Source: Mycolicibacterium sp. P9-22
GTDB lineage: Bacteria; Actinomycetota; Actinomycetes; Mycobacteriales; Mycobacteriaceae
NCBI RefSeq assembly: GCF_008329585.1
Contig: NZ_NPKP01000003.1
Span: 558,001 to 622,000, forward strand
Direction: 5' to 3'
DNA length: 64,000 bases
Positions 53,135 through 62,183 of the stretch are shown piece after piece. A program made the translations under genes and the position numbers. Below the pieces are notes generated by a model. That model was not told the DNA's origin. It did not search any database and saw nothing but the letters and a program-made list of their open reading frames with translations. Position 1 is the first letter of the stretch, and each line of letters opens with the position of its first letter.

Positions 53135-54285
53135 CCACCCTGCTGGGTGCGTTCGGTGAACCTGGCCGACGCGGACTGCTTGTCGATCGTGACCGACAGT
53201 GGATTGCGCGCGTCATCGGGCAACGCCGCGAACACCGTGCCCTGCCAGTGGTACTGACCGTCGATCGGGTCCAGGTGCCCGGTGAGCCGGACCCGCGACA
53301 CCCGGCCGTCGATGGTGGCGGGCCCGTCATAGAGGTCCTCGGAATCCTCGATCTCGGCGCGACCGGCCGGCTGCACCGCTCCGCCGGGCAGGAACCCGCT
53401 GCGTCGCCACATCCGCCGCGCGATCGGCCCCATCAGGCCGACCTCCTCGAGGAAGGAGGCCAGCGGAGCGAAGCCCGCGATCTGCACCTCTAGGCGGTGC
53501 GGAGACCGGCGCGCCATCCGCCGTGCCGCGCGCCCGTCGAGGCCGACCCGTCGGTACTGCACCTTGTTGGTGAACAGGAACCGGAAGAACGGACCGCCGA
53601 GCCCGTTGAGGTTGCCCACCCACATTCGCTTGGCGCGCGACATCGTCGGCATCCGTTTGCGCAGCCCGTCGCGGGCGAACTGGATGTGCCGGGCCTCCTC
53701 GGTGACATGGATGCGCATCAGCCGCTGCACCATCGGCTGCAACTGTTCGTCGTCCATCATCTGGCGTTGCAGCGAGTCGAAGATCTCCTCGCCGATCAGG
53801 GCGGCCACCCACAGCACCGAGCCGCGGAACGCGAACGGCAGGGCGTTGATGGCGATGCGCTGGTAGAGCTTGGGGCGCACCGGATCGGCGCCGATCCGGG
53901 CGATGGCCTTGCCGAACATCACCATGTGCCGGGTCTCGTCACCGAGTTCGGTCAGTTCGTAATGGGTGGTGGCCGCGGTCGGGTCCTGATGCATCATCTT
54001 GCGCAGCAGCGCCTGGTTCAGGATGTTCTCGAACCAGATACCGGCTGACAGGGTGTTGACCAGTTCCTGGCGGGACAGTTCGATCTGCTCGGCCCGGCTC
54101 ATCGCCTCCCAGATCGGCGTGCCGTACAGCGACACCACCTTGGGCGGCAGGTAGAACTTGTCCGGATCCAGTGGGGCGTCCCAGTCGATATCCACGACCG
54201 GTTCATAGGACTTGCGCACCGACCCCTTGAGCAGGCGCTCGGCGAATTCCGCGCGAGTGGTCTGTGCCTTCACCGAAGCTGTCAT
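53092..54285 (-). CDS. AurF-like diiron oxygenase with DUF4873-type C-terminal domain
   Basis: 397 residues from the ATG at 54285 (GAGGGAG upstream). The N-terminal helical domain (about 30-280) carries paired ExxH diiron motifs, GDETRHMVMFGKAI and TEEARHIQFARDGL, with a further Glu in GEEIFDSL, as in p-aminobenzoate N-oxygenase AurF. Residues about 310-397 resemble a DUF4873 beta domain (GRVSRVRLTGHLDPIDGQYH). Family members oxidise amines or hydroxylate. Divergent from cobF, and overlapping the MFS gene at the 3' end. Confidence 0.82.
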   Translation of the reverse strand: MTASVKAQTTRAEFAERLLKGSVRKSYEPVVDIDWDAPLDPDKFYLPPKVVSLYGTPIWEAMSRAEQIELSRQELVNTLSAGIWFENILNQALLRKMMHQDPTAATTHYELTELGDETRHMVMFGKAIARIGADPVRPKLYQRIAINALPFAFRGSVLWVAALIGEEIFDSLQRQMMDDEQLQPMVQRLMRIHVTEEARHIQFARDGLRKRMPTMSRAKRMWVGNLNGLGGPFFRFLFTNKVQYRRVGLDGRAARRMARRSPHRLEVQIAGFAPLASFLEEVGLMGPIARRMWRRSGFLPGGAVQPAGRAEIEDSEDLYDGPATIDGRVSRVRLTGHLDPIDGQYHWQGTVFAALPDDARNPLSVTIDKQSASARFTERTQQGGYSIAGVGIPPFAR

Positions 54286-54337
54286 CGTCGACTCCCTCGA
54301 ATGCTGCGTGAGCTTTGAAGCTACGTTCGATACCACC

Positions 54338-54370
54338 GGTAGTCAATACCCGCGGTACTGGGTAATCAAT
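54338..54370. promoter_or_regulatory. Direct repeat in AurF-like/cobF divergent region
   Basis: GGTAGTCAAT at 54338-54347 and GGTAATCAAT at 54361-54370 share nine of ten bases, 23 bases start to start, about two helical turns. The spacing suggests a dimeric regulator site. Confidence 0.35.
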
Positions 54371-54400
54371 CGGGTCGGTGACCCGGCTAGCCTTTCGCGG

Positions 54401-55141
54401 ATGCGCACACTTCATGTCATCGGCATCGGGGCTGGCGATCCGGACTATGTGACGGCGCAGGCCATCTCGGCGCTCAACGGCACCCAGGTCTTCTTCGCCA
54501 TGGACAAGGGCGACGCCAAGGACGACCTGGTCGCCCTGCGGCGGCTCATCTGCGACCGGTTCATCGCCGAACCCGGCTACCGGTTCGTGACGCTGCCCGA
54601 CCCCAAGCGTGCGACAGACGTCTCCTACGAGCAGGCGGTGACCGACTGGCATGCCGCGCGCGCGGAACTGTGGGCGCAGGCCATCGAAACCGAACTCGGT
54701 CCCGACGGAGTCGGGGCATTCCTGGCCTGGGGTGACCCCTCGCTGTACGACAGCACACTGCGCATCCTGGACCGCGTCGCCGAACATGTGGAATTCGAGT
54801 TCGACGTGATTCCCGGTATCACCGCCATCCAGGCGCTCACCGCGCGGCATCGCATCCCGCTCAACGATATTGGAGAAGCCGTACTCATCACGACCGGTCG
54901 CCGGCTGCGGGACGAGGGCGTCCGCGGGGCGGCCGTGGTGATGCTCGACGGCGAATGTTCGTTCCTGCGAACCCCGCCCGACACCCAGATCTGGTGGGGG
55001 GCCTACCTCGGCACGCCGGACGAGCTGCTCGTCCACGGCGCCGTGGGGGAGGTAGGTCAACGGATCGCCGAAATGCGCGCGGCGGCAAGGGAACGACATG
55101 GCTGGATCATGGACATCTACCTGCTGCGCACGGCAGACTGA
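54401..55141 (+). CDS. cobF: Precorrin-6A synthase (deacetylating) CobF
   Basis: 246 residues from the ATG at 54401; the frame is open further upstream but runs into the AurF-like leader. Tetrapyrrole methyltransferase fold: LHVIGIGAGDPDYVTAQA, FLAWGDPSLYDSTLRIL and FDVIPGITAIQALTARHRIP. CobF removes the acetyl group and methylates C1 in aerobic cobalamin synthesis. Environmental mycobacteria keep it whereas the M. tuberculosis complex has lost it, so its presence fits a non-tuberculous species. The other cob genes are not in the window. Confidence 0.9.
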   Translation: MRTLHVIGIGAGDPDYVTAQAISALNGTQVFFAMDKGDAKDDLVALRRLICDRFIAEPGYRFVTLPDPKRATDVSYEQAVTDWHAARAELWAQAIETELGPDGVGAFLAWGDPSLYDSTLRILDRVAEHVEFEFDVIPGITAIQALTARHRIPLNDIGEAVLITTGRRLRDEGVRGAAVVMLDGECSFLRTPPDTQIWWGAYLGTPDELLVHGAVGEVGQRIAEMRAAARERHGWIMDIYLLRTAD

Positions 55142-55145
55142 GGTC

Positions 55146-55541
55146 ATGAACTTTCTGCTGCGCGCCGCACTGACCGGAGTCGCGTTGTGGGTGGTGACGC
55201 TGATCGTGCCCGGCGTCAGCATCCTCGGCGGTGACTCCGCCATCGAGCGGGCGGGCATCATCTTCGTCGTCGCGGTGGTCTTCGGACTCGTCAACGCGGT
55301 GATCAAGCCCATCGTGCAGTTCATTTCGATACCGCTCTACATCTTGACCCTCGGACTCATCCACATCGTCATCAACGCGTTGATGCTCTGGATCACCTCG
55401 TGGATCACCGAGCACACCACGCACTGGGGCCTGTTCATCGAGGATTTCTGGTGGACGGCGATCTGGGCCGCGATCGTGCTGTCCATCGTCAGCTGGTTGC
55501 TCTCCCTCGTCGCCGGTGATGCGAAAAAGGCTGTGCACTAA
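55146..55541 (+). CDS. Four-helix membrane protein, phage-holin-IV superfamily
   Basis: 131 residues from the ATG at 55146 (GAGG upstream, four bases after the cobF stop). Four hydrophobic helices (about 5-20, 35-55, 60-85, 100-125), with VFGLVNAVIKPIVQF and LTLGLIHIVINALMLW typical of the PF04020 group. Despite the 'holin' label, these genes are chromosomal in many bacteria. No prophage genes are nearby and the function is unknown. Confidence 0.82.
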   Translation: MNFLLRAALTGVALWVVTLIVPGVSILGGDSAIERAGIIFVVAVVFGLVNAVIKPIVQFISIPLYILTLGLIHIVINALMLWITSWITEHTTHWGLFIEDFWWTAIWAAIVLSIVSWLLSLVAGDAKKAVH

Positions 55542-55546
55542 GCTTT

Positions 55547-57136
55547 TCAGCGGTGCTCGAACTCCCAACAGGCCGCCAGCGTCCGATATGCGAGTTGTTC
55601 GGTGTCAGCGATCGCCGGCCACATCCGTTCGGCCTCCGCGCGCTGCTCGGCCGAACCGCCTATGGCGGCCTGGTACACGTCGAGTAGGTTCATCGCGCTC
55701 AGCTGCAGATCGCGGCGTGCGGCGCGGGCCGGCGCACTGGTCACCGCCCCCGCACGCAGGTGCACGTCGGTGAGCTCGATCGCCGCCTCCGCGGCCCGGA
55801 CCGCCGCGGTCAGCGGTGCCGGCCCGCGCCGGTGTAGCGCCACCCGGTAGACCAAAAGCGCGACCAGGCAGCCGATCACGGTGTCCAGGCCGCGGGTCGC
55901 CAGGAAGTGCTGCAGATCCGGGACCGGTCGCCCGCCGGCGGCGATGGTCAGCGCCAGTGGCGTGATGAAGATGACCGCAATCGTGTAGTTGCGCACCACG
56001 AACATCTCGATGACGAACTGCAGCGCGGCGATGACGCCGACCAGCCACCAGCCGTGTGGTTGCCAGGTCAGGATCGCCGCCGCCAAACCCAGCCCGATCA
56101 AGGTGCCCACCATGCGCTCCACGCCGCGCTGCACCGTCCGGGTCCAGTCGAAACCCTGGTAGAGCACCAGCACCGCGGCGGCCATCGCCCAGTAGGAATG
56201 ATCGGCGACGAACGCCAGCGCGGCCAGCCCGGACAACGCGACCGCGACGCCCACCCGCACCGACAGCCGCATCGAATCCGACCCCGGCGCCACGGCACGG
56301 CGCAGCAGGGTGGCATTGCTCGGCCGGCCCAGCGGCAGCCGGAATCCCTGCGCCAATTCGGCGTCCCGGCCGGCATCGAGATCCGGAATCTCGGTTGCCG
56401 CGACCGCTGCGCCGAAGACCCGGTGCAGGTGCAAATTCTCCGCGCGCAGTCGGGCCAGGGTGGTATCGCGCTGCGGGCGGGAAGGCTGGAAGTTGACCAG
56501 GGTCGTCCACGACTGGTGCAGGGCGCGGGCGGCCTGATGGCGGTCGACGCTGTCCCGGCTGTCCAGGTAGCGGCGCACCGCGGTGCGGGCCGCCGCCACG
56601 GCCCTGGTCTCCGGTCCGCGCGGCTCCCACAACACGCCGACCATGTGCACCAACCAGGAGAAGGCCCCGCCGGCCAGCACCAGCAGACCGATATGCCACG
56701 GCGGCAGATGGGTGGCGACCGTCGCCGTACCCGCCGCGCAGCCGAGCACGAACATGAACGCCCCGGGCGGGCCGATGGTGAGTGCGTGACAGACCAGCAC
56801 GGCCACCATGGCGATGAAGGTGATGGTCAGCAGTCCCAGCCACGGGATCGCGGCAGCCCAATCCCCAAGGGACACAGCCGCACTGAAGGACAGCGCGATA
56901 CCGGCCAGGTAGCCGGCCCGATTTCGGTACGGGCGACCGCTGCCGTAGAGCGAGGTGAACCCGCCGATGATCGCGATCAGCCCGGCGGTGGTGTCCCCGA
57001 GCAGCCAGCCCACCAGCACCGGCACCGCCATACAGATGCCGGCCCGCAACGCGAACTTCCACCGTCCCGGTGCCGGGTTGATCACCAGGAAGCGCCGGAT
57101 CGCGGTGAACACAGGGGAGACGATATAGGTGCTCAC
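55547..57136 (-). CDS. FUSC-family membrane protein
   Basis: 529 residues, GTG start. Two groups of five or six helices separated by a soluble segment (about 180-300), the FUSC/aromatic-acid exporter (AaeB-like) arrangement. WKFALRAGICMAVPVLVG and IIGGFTSLYGSGRPYRNRAG are in the first half, VLYQGFDWTRTVQRGVERMV in the second. Substrate unknown, perhaps aromatic acids or drugs. Confidence 0.82.
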   Translation of the reverse strand: MSTYIVSPVFTAIRRFLVINPAPGRWKFALRAGICMAVPVLVGWLLGDTTAGLIAIIGGFTSLYGSGRPYRNRAGYLAGIALSFSAAVSLGDWAAAIPWLGLLTITFIAMVAVLVCHALTIGPPGAFMFVLGCAAGTATVATHLPPWHIGLLVLAGGAFSWLVHMVGVLWEPRGPETRAVAAARTAVRRYLDSRDSVDRHQAARALHQSWTTLVNFQPSRPQRDTTLARLRAENLHLHRVFGAAVAATEIPDLDAGRDAELAQGFRLPLGRPSNATLLRRAVAPGSDSMRLSVRVGVAVALSGLAALAFVADHSYWAMAAAVLVLYQGFDWTRTVQRGVERMVGTLIGLGLAAAILTWQPHGWWLVGVIAALQFVIEMFVVRNYTIAVIFITPLALTIAAGGRPVPDLQHFLATRGLDTVIGCLVALLVYRVALHRRGPAPLTAAVRAAEAAIELTDVHLRAGAVTSAPARAARRDLQLSAMNLLDVYQAAIGGSAEQRAEAERMWPAIADTEQLAYRTLAACWEFEHR

Positions 57137-57165
57137 GCCGGGGCCACTCGAGTCACACTGGTGAC

Positions 57166-58020
57166 ATGCCCGAACTGCCCGAAGTCGAGGCGCTCGCCGA
57201 TCACCTGCGTCGGCACGCCCTCGGCAAGGTCGTCAACAGGGTCGACATCGCCGCGCTGTCGGTGCTCAAGACCTTCGACCCGCCCGTGACCGCACTGCAC
57301 GGTAACGAGGTCACCGGGGCGGCGCGCTGGGGTAAGTACCTGGGCCTGCAGGTCGGCGAACTCCACCTGATCACCCATCTGTCGCGGGCCGGGTGGCTGC
57401 GCTGGTCGGACAAGCTGGCGCCGACCCCGCTGAAGCCGGGGAAGGGGCCGATCGCGCTGCGCGTGCATCTGGCTGAATCCCAGGGCTTCGACCTGACCGA
57501 GGCCGGCACCCAGAAACGGCTGGCGGTGTGGGTGGTTCGGGACCCGATGGATGTCCCGCAGATCGCCGGACTCGGACCAGATGCGCTGGCGCTCGGCCCC
57601 GAGGACCTCGCACGGGTGCTCTCGGCTCAGGGTGGCCGCATCAAGACCGTCATCACCGACCAGAAGGTGATCGCCGGTATCGGCAACGCCTACAGCGACG
57701 AGATCCTGCACGTGGCGAAGCTGTCGCCGTTCGCGACCGCCAACAAGCTCTCCGCCGCGCAACTGGCCGACCTGCACGACGCGATGTTCACGGTGCTCAC
57801 CGACGCGGTGAAGCGTTCGGTCGGCCAGCAGGCCGCAACGCTGAAAGGCGAGAAGCGTTCCGGGCTGCGGGTCCACGCCCGCACCGGGCTGCCGTGCCCC
57901 GTCTGCGGAGACACGGTGGCTGAGGTGTCGTTTGCGGACAAGTCGTTCCAGTACTGCCCGACCTGCCAGACCGGGGGCAAAAAGCTGGCCGACCGGCGGA
58001 TGTCGCGTCTGCTCAAGTAG
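57166..58020 (+). CDS. Fpg/Nei-family DNA glycosylase
   Basis: 284 residues. Catalytic MPELPEVEALADHLRRH (Pro2, Glu3), a conserved Lys in ARWGKYL, the H2TH segment IAGIGNAYSDEILH and the C-terminal zinc finger CPVCGD...CPTC. All elements of an active bifunctional oxidised-base glycosylase are present. As I recall, the M. tuberculosis counterpart Rv0944 is a short remnant of about 158 residues, so this full-length form is informative. Probably the Fpg2/Nei-like paralogue, not the MutM next to rnc. Confidence 0.9.
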   Translation: MPELPEVEALADHLRRHALGKVVNRVDIAALSVLKTFDPPVTALHGNEVTGAARWGKYLGLQVGELHLITHLSRAGWLRWSDKLAPTPLKPGKGPIALRVHLAESQGFDLTEAGTQKRLAVWVVRDPMDVPQIAGLGPDALALGPEDLARVLSAQGGRIKTVITDQKVIAGIGNAYSDEILHVAKLSPFATANKLSAAQLADLHDAMFTVLTDAVKRSVGQQAATLKGEKRSGLRVHARTGLPCPVCGDTVAEVSFADKSFQYCPTCQTGGKKLADRRMSRLLK

Positions 58021-58029
58021 TTTGCTGCT

Positions 58030-59544
58030 GTGACCCAACCGCAGTGGGTGTCCGGCACCGCCGCGACGATGACGATTCTCGCGACCGGACTCGGCGCCAG
58101 CATCACCGCTGCCGATCCGGTGATCCTGTCGGCGAACATCTCGGCGGTGCGGGAAGGGCTGGCGCTCTCGTCGGGCACGGCGAGCTTCGTCGCCGGCGTG
58201 GCCACCCTGTCCCTGGCCGCCGGTGTGCTCGGCGCCGGGGCGTTGGGCGACAAGTACGGCATGAAGCGGATGTTCTCGCTCGGCCTGATGGGCACGGTGG
58301 TCTTCGGTGTGCTGGCCGCGTCCGCCCCGAACGCCGGGGTGCTGATCGTGGCCCGCGCCGGGGTGGGGCTGGCGTTCGCCTTGCAGCTCGGATTGGCGCT
58401 GGCCATCGTCAACGTCGTCTTCCCGCCCGAGCGCCGGGCCACCGCCATCTCACTGCATCTGGGAGCCGGATTCGTCGCGGCGGTGCCGATGCCGGCGCTG
58501 GGCTCGCTGCTGGCCGAGCACTTCGGTTGGCGCACCTGCTTTCTGGTGGCCCCGGTCGTGGCGCTGATCGCACTGGCCCTGGTGGGAAAGTACGTCCCCG
58601 AGACACCGCGTGCCGCGCGCCGGCTCGATGTCGTGGGCCTGCTGCTGGTGGCCGTCGCGCTGCTGGGCACGGTCTTCGGGCTCTCCCGGATGCAGAGCGG
58701 TCTGAACGCCGAAGTGGTCGGGGCACTGGCCATCGGGCTGGTCGCCGCGGTCGCCTTCGTGATCTTCGAACGACGCACCCCGAGCCCGGCACTGGATCTG
58801 CGAATCTTCGCGTCCGGCCCTTTCGATGCCGCCGTCTTCGCCGGTATCGCCTTCAACTTCCTCAGTGGCGGGGTGACCGTGCTGCTGGCCTTCTACCTTG
58901 TCGCGGTCCGCGGCGAATCACCCACCGCGCTGGGTCTCCTGATGGCGCCGGCCGCGCTGCTGTCGGCCATCGCGGCCGCGGCGGCGGGCCGGGTCGCGGT
59001 GCGGCTGGGGCAGCGTGCGGTGCTCGTCAGTGGGCTGGGATTGCTGACTGCGGGACTGCTGGTGCTCACCCGGCTCGGTGAGCAGAGCTCACTGTGGGTG
59101 CTGTTCGCGGCGGTCGCCTTCAACGCCGTCGGCGCCGCCGTCGTCGAGACCATCGAGGCCACCGTCATGTTGCAGACCGCTCCGGTGGAGCTGAGCGGCG
59201 CGGTCGCGGCGGTGAAAAGTGCTGTCGGACAAGCGGCCTACTCGATGGGGCCGGCATTGTTCGCGCTGATCGGCAGCACCGTCTTCGTGCACTCCGCGGC
59301 CGGCAAGCTCGCCGGTACCGGGATCAGCGAAGATCAGGCGCGCGAGGCGTTGCGGGTGGCGCACGGCGGAGCCGGTTCGACCGCGGGCACCAACGTGCTG
59401 GACCCGCAGCGGGCCCGCGAGGTGGTGGACGGGGCGCACGCGAGCATGATCGAGGCCATCCACATACTGGGCGCGACGTTGACCGCGGTGCCGCTGGCGG
59501 CCATCGTGGCGGCGCTGATCCTGATCAGGCCCGCCCGTGCCTGA
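58030..59544 (+). CDS. MFS transporter, DHA2-type (14 helices)
   Basis: 504 residues, GTG start nine bases after the glycosylase stop. About 14 helices, with LGDKYGMKRMFSLGL in loop 2-3 and VVFPPERRATAISLHLGAG. A drug:H+ antiporter fold. The C-terminal hydrophilic segment (about 425-470) resembles QacA-type members. Overlaps the ThrE-like gene by eight bases. Substrate unknown. Confidence 0.85.
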   Translation: MTQPQWVSGTAATMTILATGLGASITAADPVILSANISAVREGLALSSGTASFVAGVATLSLAAGVLGAGALGDKYGMKRMFSLGLMGTVVFGVLAASAPNAGVLIVARAGVGLAFALQLGLALAIVNVVFPPERRATAISLHLGAGFVAAVPMPALGSLLAEHFGWRTCFLVAPVVALIALALVGKYVPETPRAARRLDVVGLLLVAVALLGTVFGLSRMQSGLNAEVVGALAIGLVAAVAFVIFERRTPSPALDLRIFASGPFDAAVFAGIAFNFLSGGVTVLLAFYLVAVRGESPTALGLLMAPAALLSAIAAAAAGRVAVRLGQRAVLVSGLGLLTAGLLVLTRLGEQSSLWVLFAAVAFNAVGAAVVETIEATVMLQTAPVELSGAVAAVKSAVGQAAYSMGPALFALIGSTVFVHSAAGKLAGTGISEDQAREALRVAHGGAGSTAGTNVLDPQRAREVVDGAHASMIEAIHILGATLTAVPLAAIVAALILIRPARA

Positions 59545-60757
59545 GGTCGACGATCCCACCGTCATCGAGTTCATCGCCAGGCTCGGCTCGGCGATGCTCA
59601 GCGCGGACTATTCGGTCAATGTGGTGCGCTCGACGCTGGAGGCCTATGCCGGCCGGCGCGGTATCGAATGCCCGATGCTGGTGCTGCCGAACTTCATCCA
59701 GGCCGGGGACCGGCACCAGACCACGGTGATCCGCCGCGACAGCCCGCTGCGCTACGACCAGACCTTCCCGTTGGGCGATCTGGTCAACCGCGCCGAGCAC
59801 GGTGAGCTCGAGCCGGCGGACGGACTTGCCGAACTCGACCGCATCCACGCGCTGGGGCGGCGTTACCCCGGCTGGGTGGGGGTGATCGGCTACGGGCTGC
59901 AGAGCGCGGCGTACGCACTGATCCTGCAACCCACCGTGGTGTCGCTGGTCGCGGCCACCATTTTCGGGTTGATGGTCGGACTGCTGGAACTGGTCACCCG
60001 GGGCAACGCGTCGCTGCGGCACCTGCTGCCCGCGCTGTGCGCCTTCCTCGTCACCTACGTCGCCTTCAGTCTCGGGCGGCTGCTGCACATGGGGCATGAC
60101 AGCCTGCGCGTGCTGATCGCACCGCTGACGCTGTTCCTGCCCGGGGTGGCGATCACGCTGGCGGTCATCGAGTCCTTCACCGGGGAAGTGGTGTCCGGGT
60201 CGGCGCGGCTGATGGCTGGGTTCACCCGGTTGGCCCAGCTGGCCCTCGGCATCCTGATCGCGGTCCAGCTGCTGGACCTGTCGTGGTCGGAGCTGGTGGA
60301 CACCCAGGTCAACACCCTGGGCGGGTGGGCGCCGTGGCTGGGCGTCGCGGTCTACGCCGTCGGGATCCTGCTGCACCTCGGCCCGCCGCTGGGCTTCATG
60401 CCGTGGCTCACCCTGGTGCTGTTCATCGCCTACGGCGCGCAGGCGCTGACTGCCGAGTTCTTCGGCGGCTATGCCAGTGGGTTCGGCGGTGGCCTGATCC
60501 TGATGCTCTGCGCGATCGCGCTCAGCAGGCTGTCGATGACGCCGGCCGCCCAGGTGGTGCTGGCGCCGGGATTCTGGCTGCTGGTGCCGAGTTCGGTCGG
60601 GATGATCGGCGTGGCCGAGCTGGCGTCCGGGCAGGGCGGCACCGCCATCACCGTGATGCTGGTGTCGATGATGTCCATCGGCCTGGGATTCACCACCGGT
60701 TTCGCGCTGTGGAGCATGTTCGGTCGCCGGGGCGGCGCCAAGGACTACGTCGACTGA
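59537..60757 (+). CDS. ThrE-family threonine/serine exporter
   Basis: 406 residues, GTG start overlapping the MFS gene by eight bases. The N-terminal soluble ThrE domain (about 5-120) is followed by ten or so helices (120-400), as in Corynebacterium ThrE with both halves in one chain. Motifs: LGSAMLSADYSVNVVRSTLE and TLFLPGVAITLAVIESFTGE. It exports small amino acids; the exact substrate is inferred from family. Confidence 0.84.
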   Translation: MPEVDDPTVIEFIARLGSAMLSADYSVNVVRSTLEAYAGRRGIECPMLVLPNFIQAGDRHQTTVIRRDSPLRYDQTFPLGDLVNRAEHGELEPADGLAELDRIHALGRRYPGWVGVIGYGLQSAAYALILQPTVVSLVAATIFGLMVGLLELVTRGNASLRHLLPALCAFLVTYVAFSLGRLLHMGHDSLRVLIAPLTLFLPGVAITLAVIESFTGEVVSGSARLMAGFTRLAQLALGILIAVQLLDLSWSELVDTQVNTLGGWAPWLGVAVYAVGILLHLGPPLGFMPWLTLVLFIAYGAQALTAEFFGGYASGFGGGLILMLCAIALSRLSMTPAAQVVLAPGFWLLVPSSVGMIGVAELASGQGGTAITVMLVSMMSIGLGFTTGFALWSMFGRRGGAKDYVD

Positions 60758-60790
60758 GCCCGCGCATTTTTGGCAGCTGTCTAACTCGGT

Positions 60791-60796
60791 TATTCT
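60791..60796 (+). promoter_or_regulatory. -10 element giving a probable leaderless SDR transcript
   Basis: TATTCT ends eight bases before the ATG at 60804, so the transcript likely begins at or next to the start codon. A partial -35 TTGGCA lies at 60770-60775, with a short 15-base spacer. Confidence 0.45.
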
Positions 60797-60803
60797 TCTG
60801 CGC

Positions 60804-61553
60804 ATGACCCGCCAGAAGATCCTCATCACCGGTGCAAGCTCGGGCCTGGGCGCCGGCATGGCGCGCGCCTTCGCAGCCAAGGGCCGTGACCTGGCACTGT
60901 GCGCCCGCCGCGTGGAGCGACTCGAAGAACTGCGCGCCGAGATCCTGGACAAGCACCCCTACGCCAAGGTCGCCATCGCCGCGCTCGACGTCGACGATCA
61001 CGAGGCCATCCCGCGGGTGTTCGGCGCACTGTCCGATGAGCTCGGGGGGATCGACCGGGTGGTCGTGAACGCCGGTATCGGCAAGGGCTGGCCGCTGGGC
61101 GAGGGCAAGCCGTGGGCCAACAAGGCCACCGTCAACACCAACCTGATCTCGGGCATGGTGCAGATAGAGACCGCGTTGGAGATGTTCAAGAAATCCGGCG
61201 CCGGGCATCTGGTGCTGATCTCGTCGGTGCTCGGCAATACCGGGGTGCCGGGAGGCAAGGCCGCTTACTGCGCGAGCAAGGCCGGCATGACATCGCTGGG
61301 CGAATCCCTGCGCGCGGAGTACGACAAGGGGCCCATCCGGATCACCGTCATCGAACCGGGCTATATCGAGTCCGAGATGACCGCGAAGTCGGCGAGCACC
61401 CTGCTGATGGTCGACAACGAGACCGGTGTGCGCAAGATGGTCGAGGCCATCGAGAAGGAAAAGGGCCGCGCCGTCGTGCCGTCCTGGCCGTGGGCGCCGA
61501 TCACGCAGATCATGCGGCTGCTGCCGCCGAAGTACACCAAACGCTTCGCCTGA
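60804..61553 (+). CDS. Short-chain dehydrogenase/reductase (Rv0945-like)
   Basis: 249 residues. SDR motifs: TGASSGLGAGMARAF (9-23), VNAGIG, catalytic YCASKAGMTSLGES preceded by LISSVLG, and EPGYIESEMT. Position before pgi matches Rv0945 of M. tuberculosis as I recall. Probably leaderless given the -10 eight bases upstream. Substrate unknown. Confidence 0.87.
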   Translation: MTRQKILITGASSGLGAGMARAFAAKGRDLALCARRVERLEELRAEILDKHPYAKVAIAALDVDDHEAIPRVFGALSDELGGIDRVVVNAGIGKGWPLGEGKPWANKATVNTNLISGMVQIETALEMFKKSGAGHLVLISSVLGNTGVPGGKAAYCASKAGMTSLGESLRAEYDKGPIRITVIEPGYIESEMTAKSASTLLMVDNETGVRKMVEAIEKEKGRAVVPSWPWAPITQIMRLLPPKYTKRFA

Positions 61554-61617
61554 GGCCGTCAACAATTTCGGTTTTCAAGATGTTTAGCTGATCTACGCCG
61601 GTGGTAACCGTCCCCAC

Positions 61618-62085
61618 ATGATGGTGAAACTGACGAAGATGACGACATTTGTGTTCGCCGGTGCTGCGGGGGCGGCCATCGCGTTCTCCCCGATCGCCGG
61701 TGCAGAGCCGGCTCCTCCGCCGTGCTGGAACCCCGATGGCACACCGTGCGCCAGCGTGGGTACCGCAGGCCCGGGCGGCGCCAATGTGGCGATCCCCGGT
61801 GGCCCGGTCGGTGAGGCCGGCCCGGGTGGTGCCAGCGGTGTGATCCCGGGTGGCCCCGGCGGTGAAGCCGGTCCCGGTGGCGCCAGCGGTGTGATTCCCG
61901 GTGGTCCCGGTGGGGCGGCCGGCCCTGAGGGCGCGACGGGTTCCATTCCCGGTGGCCCGGCAGGTACGGCCGGTCCCGGAGGCGCCAGCGGTGTGATCCC
62001 CGGTGGCCCGGTGGGTAGTGCAGGCCCCGGTGGGGCCAGTGGCTGCATCCCGGGTATCGGGTGCGCCACCATCCCCGCCCCGTAA
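61618..62085 (+). CDS. Exported collagen-like Gly/Pro repeat protein
   Basis: 155 residues (ATG 61618; 61621 and 61639 also possible). A signal peptide ends near IAGA-EP (about residue 29). Residues 50-134 are five tandem 17-residue units of the form AGPGGASGVIPGGPGGE, and a sixth is cut by the tail. Four Cys flank the repeat array (Cys36, Cys44 before; Cys143, Cys149 after), which suggests disulfides closing each end. Not PE/PPE. I do not recognise a function; an extracellular or wall-associated structural role is likely. Confidence 0.75.
   Translation: MMVKLTKMTTFVFAGAAGAAIAFSPIAGAEPAPPPCWNPDGTPCASVGTAGPGGANVAIPGGPVGEAGPGGASGVIPGGPGGEAGPGGASGVIPGGPGGAAGPEGATGSIPGGPAGTAGPGGASGVIPGGPVGSAGPGGASGCIPGIGCATIPAP
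61765..62064 (+). repeat. 51-bp in-frame tandem repeat
   Basis: Five full 51-base units and most of a sixth. Units start at 61765, 61816, 61867, 61918, 61969 and 62020. They differ mainly at third codon positions, so the protein unit is conserved by selection rather than by recent duplication. The fourth is most divergent (AGPEGATGSIPGGPAGT). Confidence 0.8.
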
Positions 62086-62110
62086 CACGTAAACACGCTC
62101 CCGAAATTCA

Positions 62111-62150
62111 CGAAATGGCTGTTCCCGGTGCCCCGGGGGCAGCCATTTCG
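62111..62150 (+). terminator. 11-bp perfect hairpin after the repeat protein gene
   Basis: CGAAATGGCTG/CAGCCATTTCG around an 18-base GC-rich loop, 25 bases after the repeat-protein stop and before the XRE promoter. No T-tract. Most likely an intrinsic-type mycobacterial terminator. Confidence 0.5.
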
Positions 62151-62183
62151 CGCATTTCGGACCAGTGAAGTCATGAGGTCTGC

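Noticed and set aside
54286..54400. Cobalamin riboswitch before cobF
   Set aside because: The gap is 115 bases and has no B12-box-like sequence or space for the full aptamer.
55146..55541. Holin-like gene as evidence of a prophage
   Set aside because: No integrase, structural or lysis genes nearby; the family is common on chromosomes.
61765..62064. Regularly spaced repeats considered as a CRISPR array
   Set aside because: The units are directly adjacent, 51 bases and in frame with a signal-peptide-bearing gene; there are no unique spacers or cas genes.
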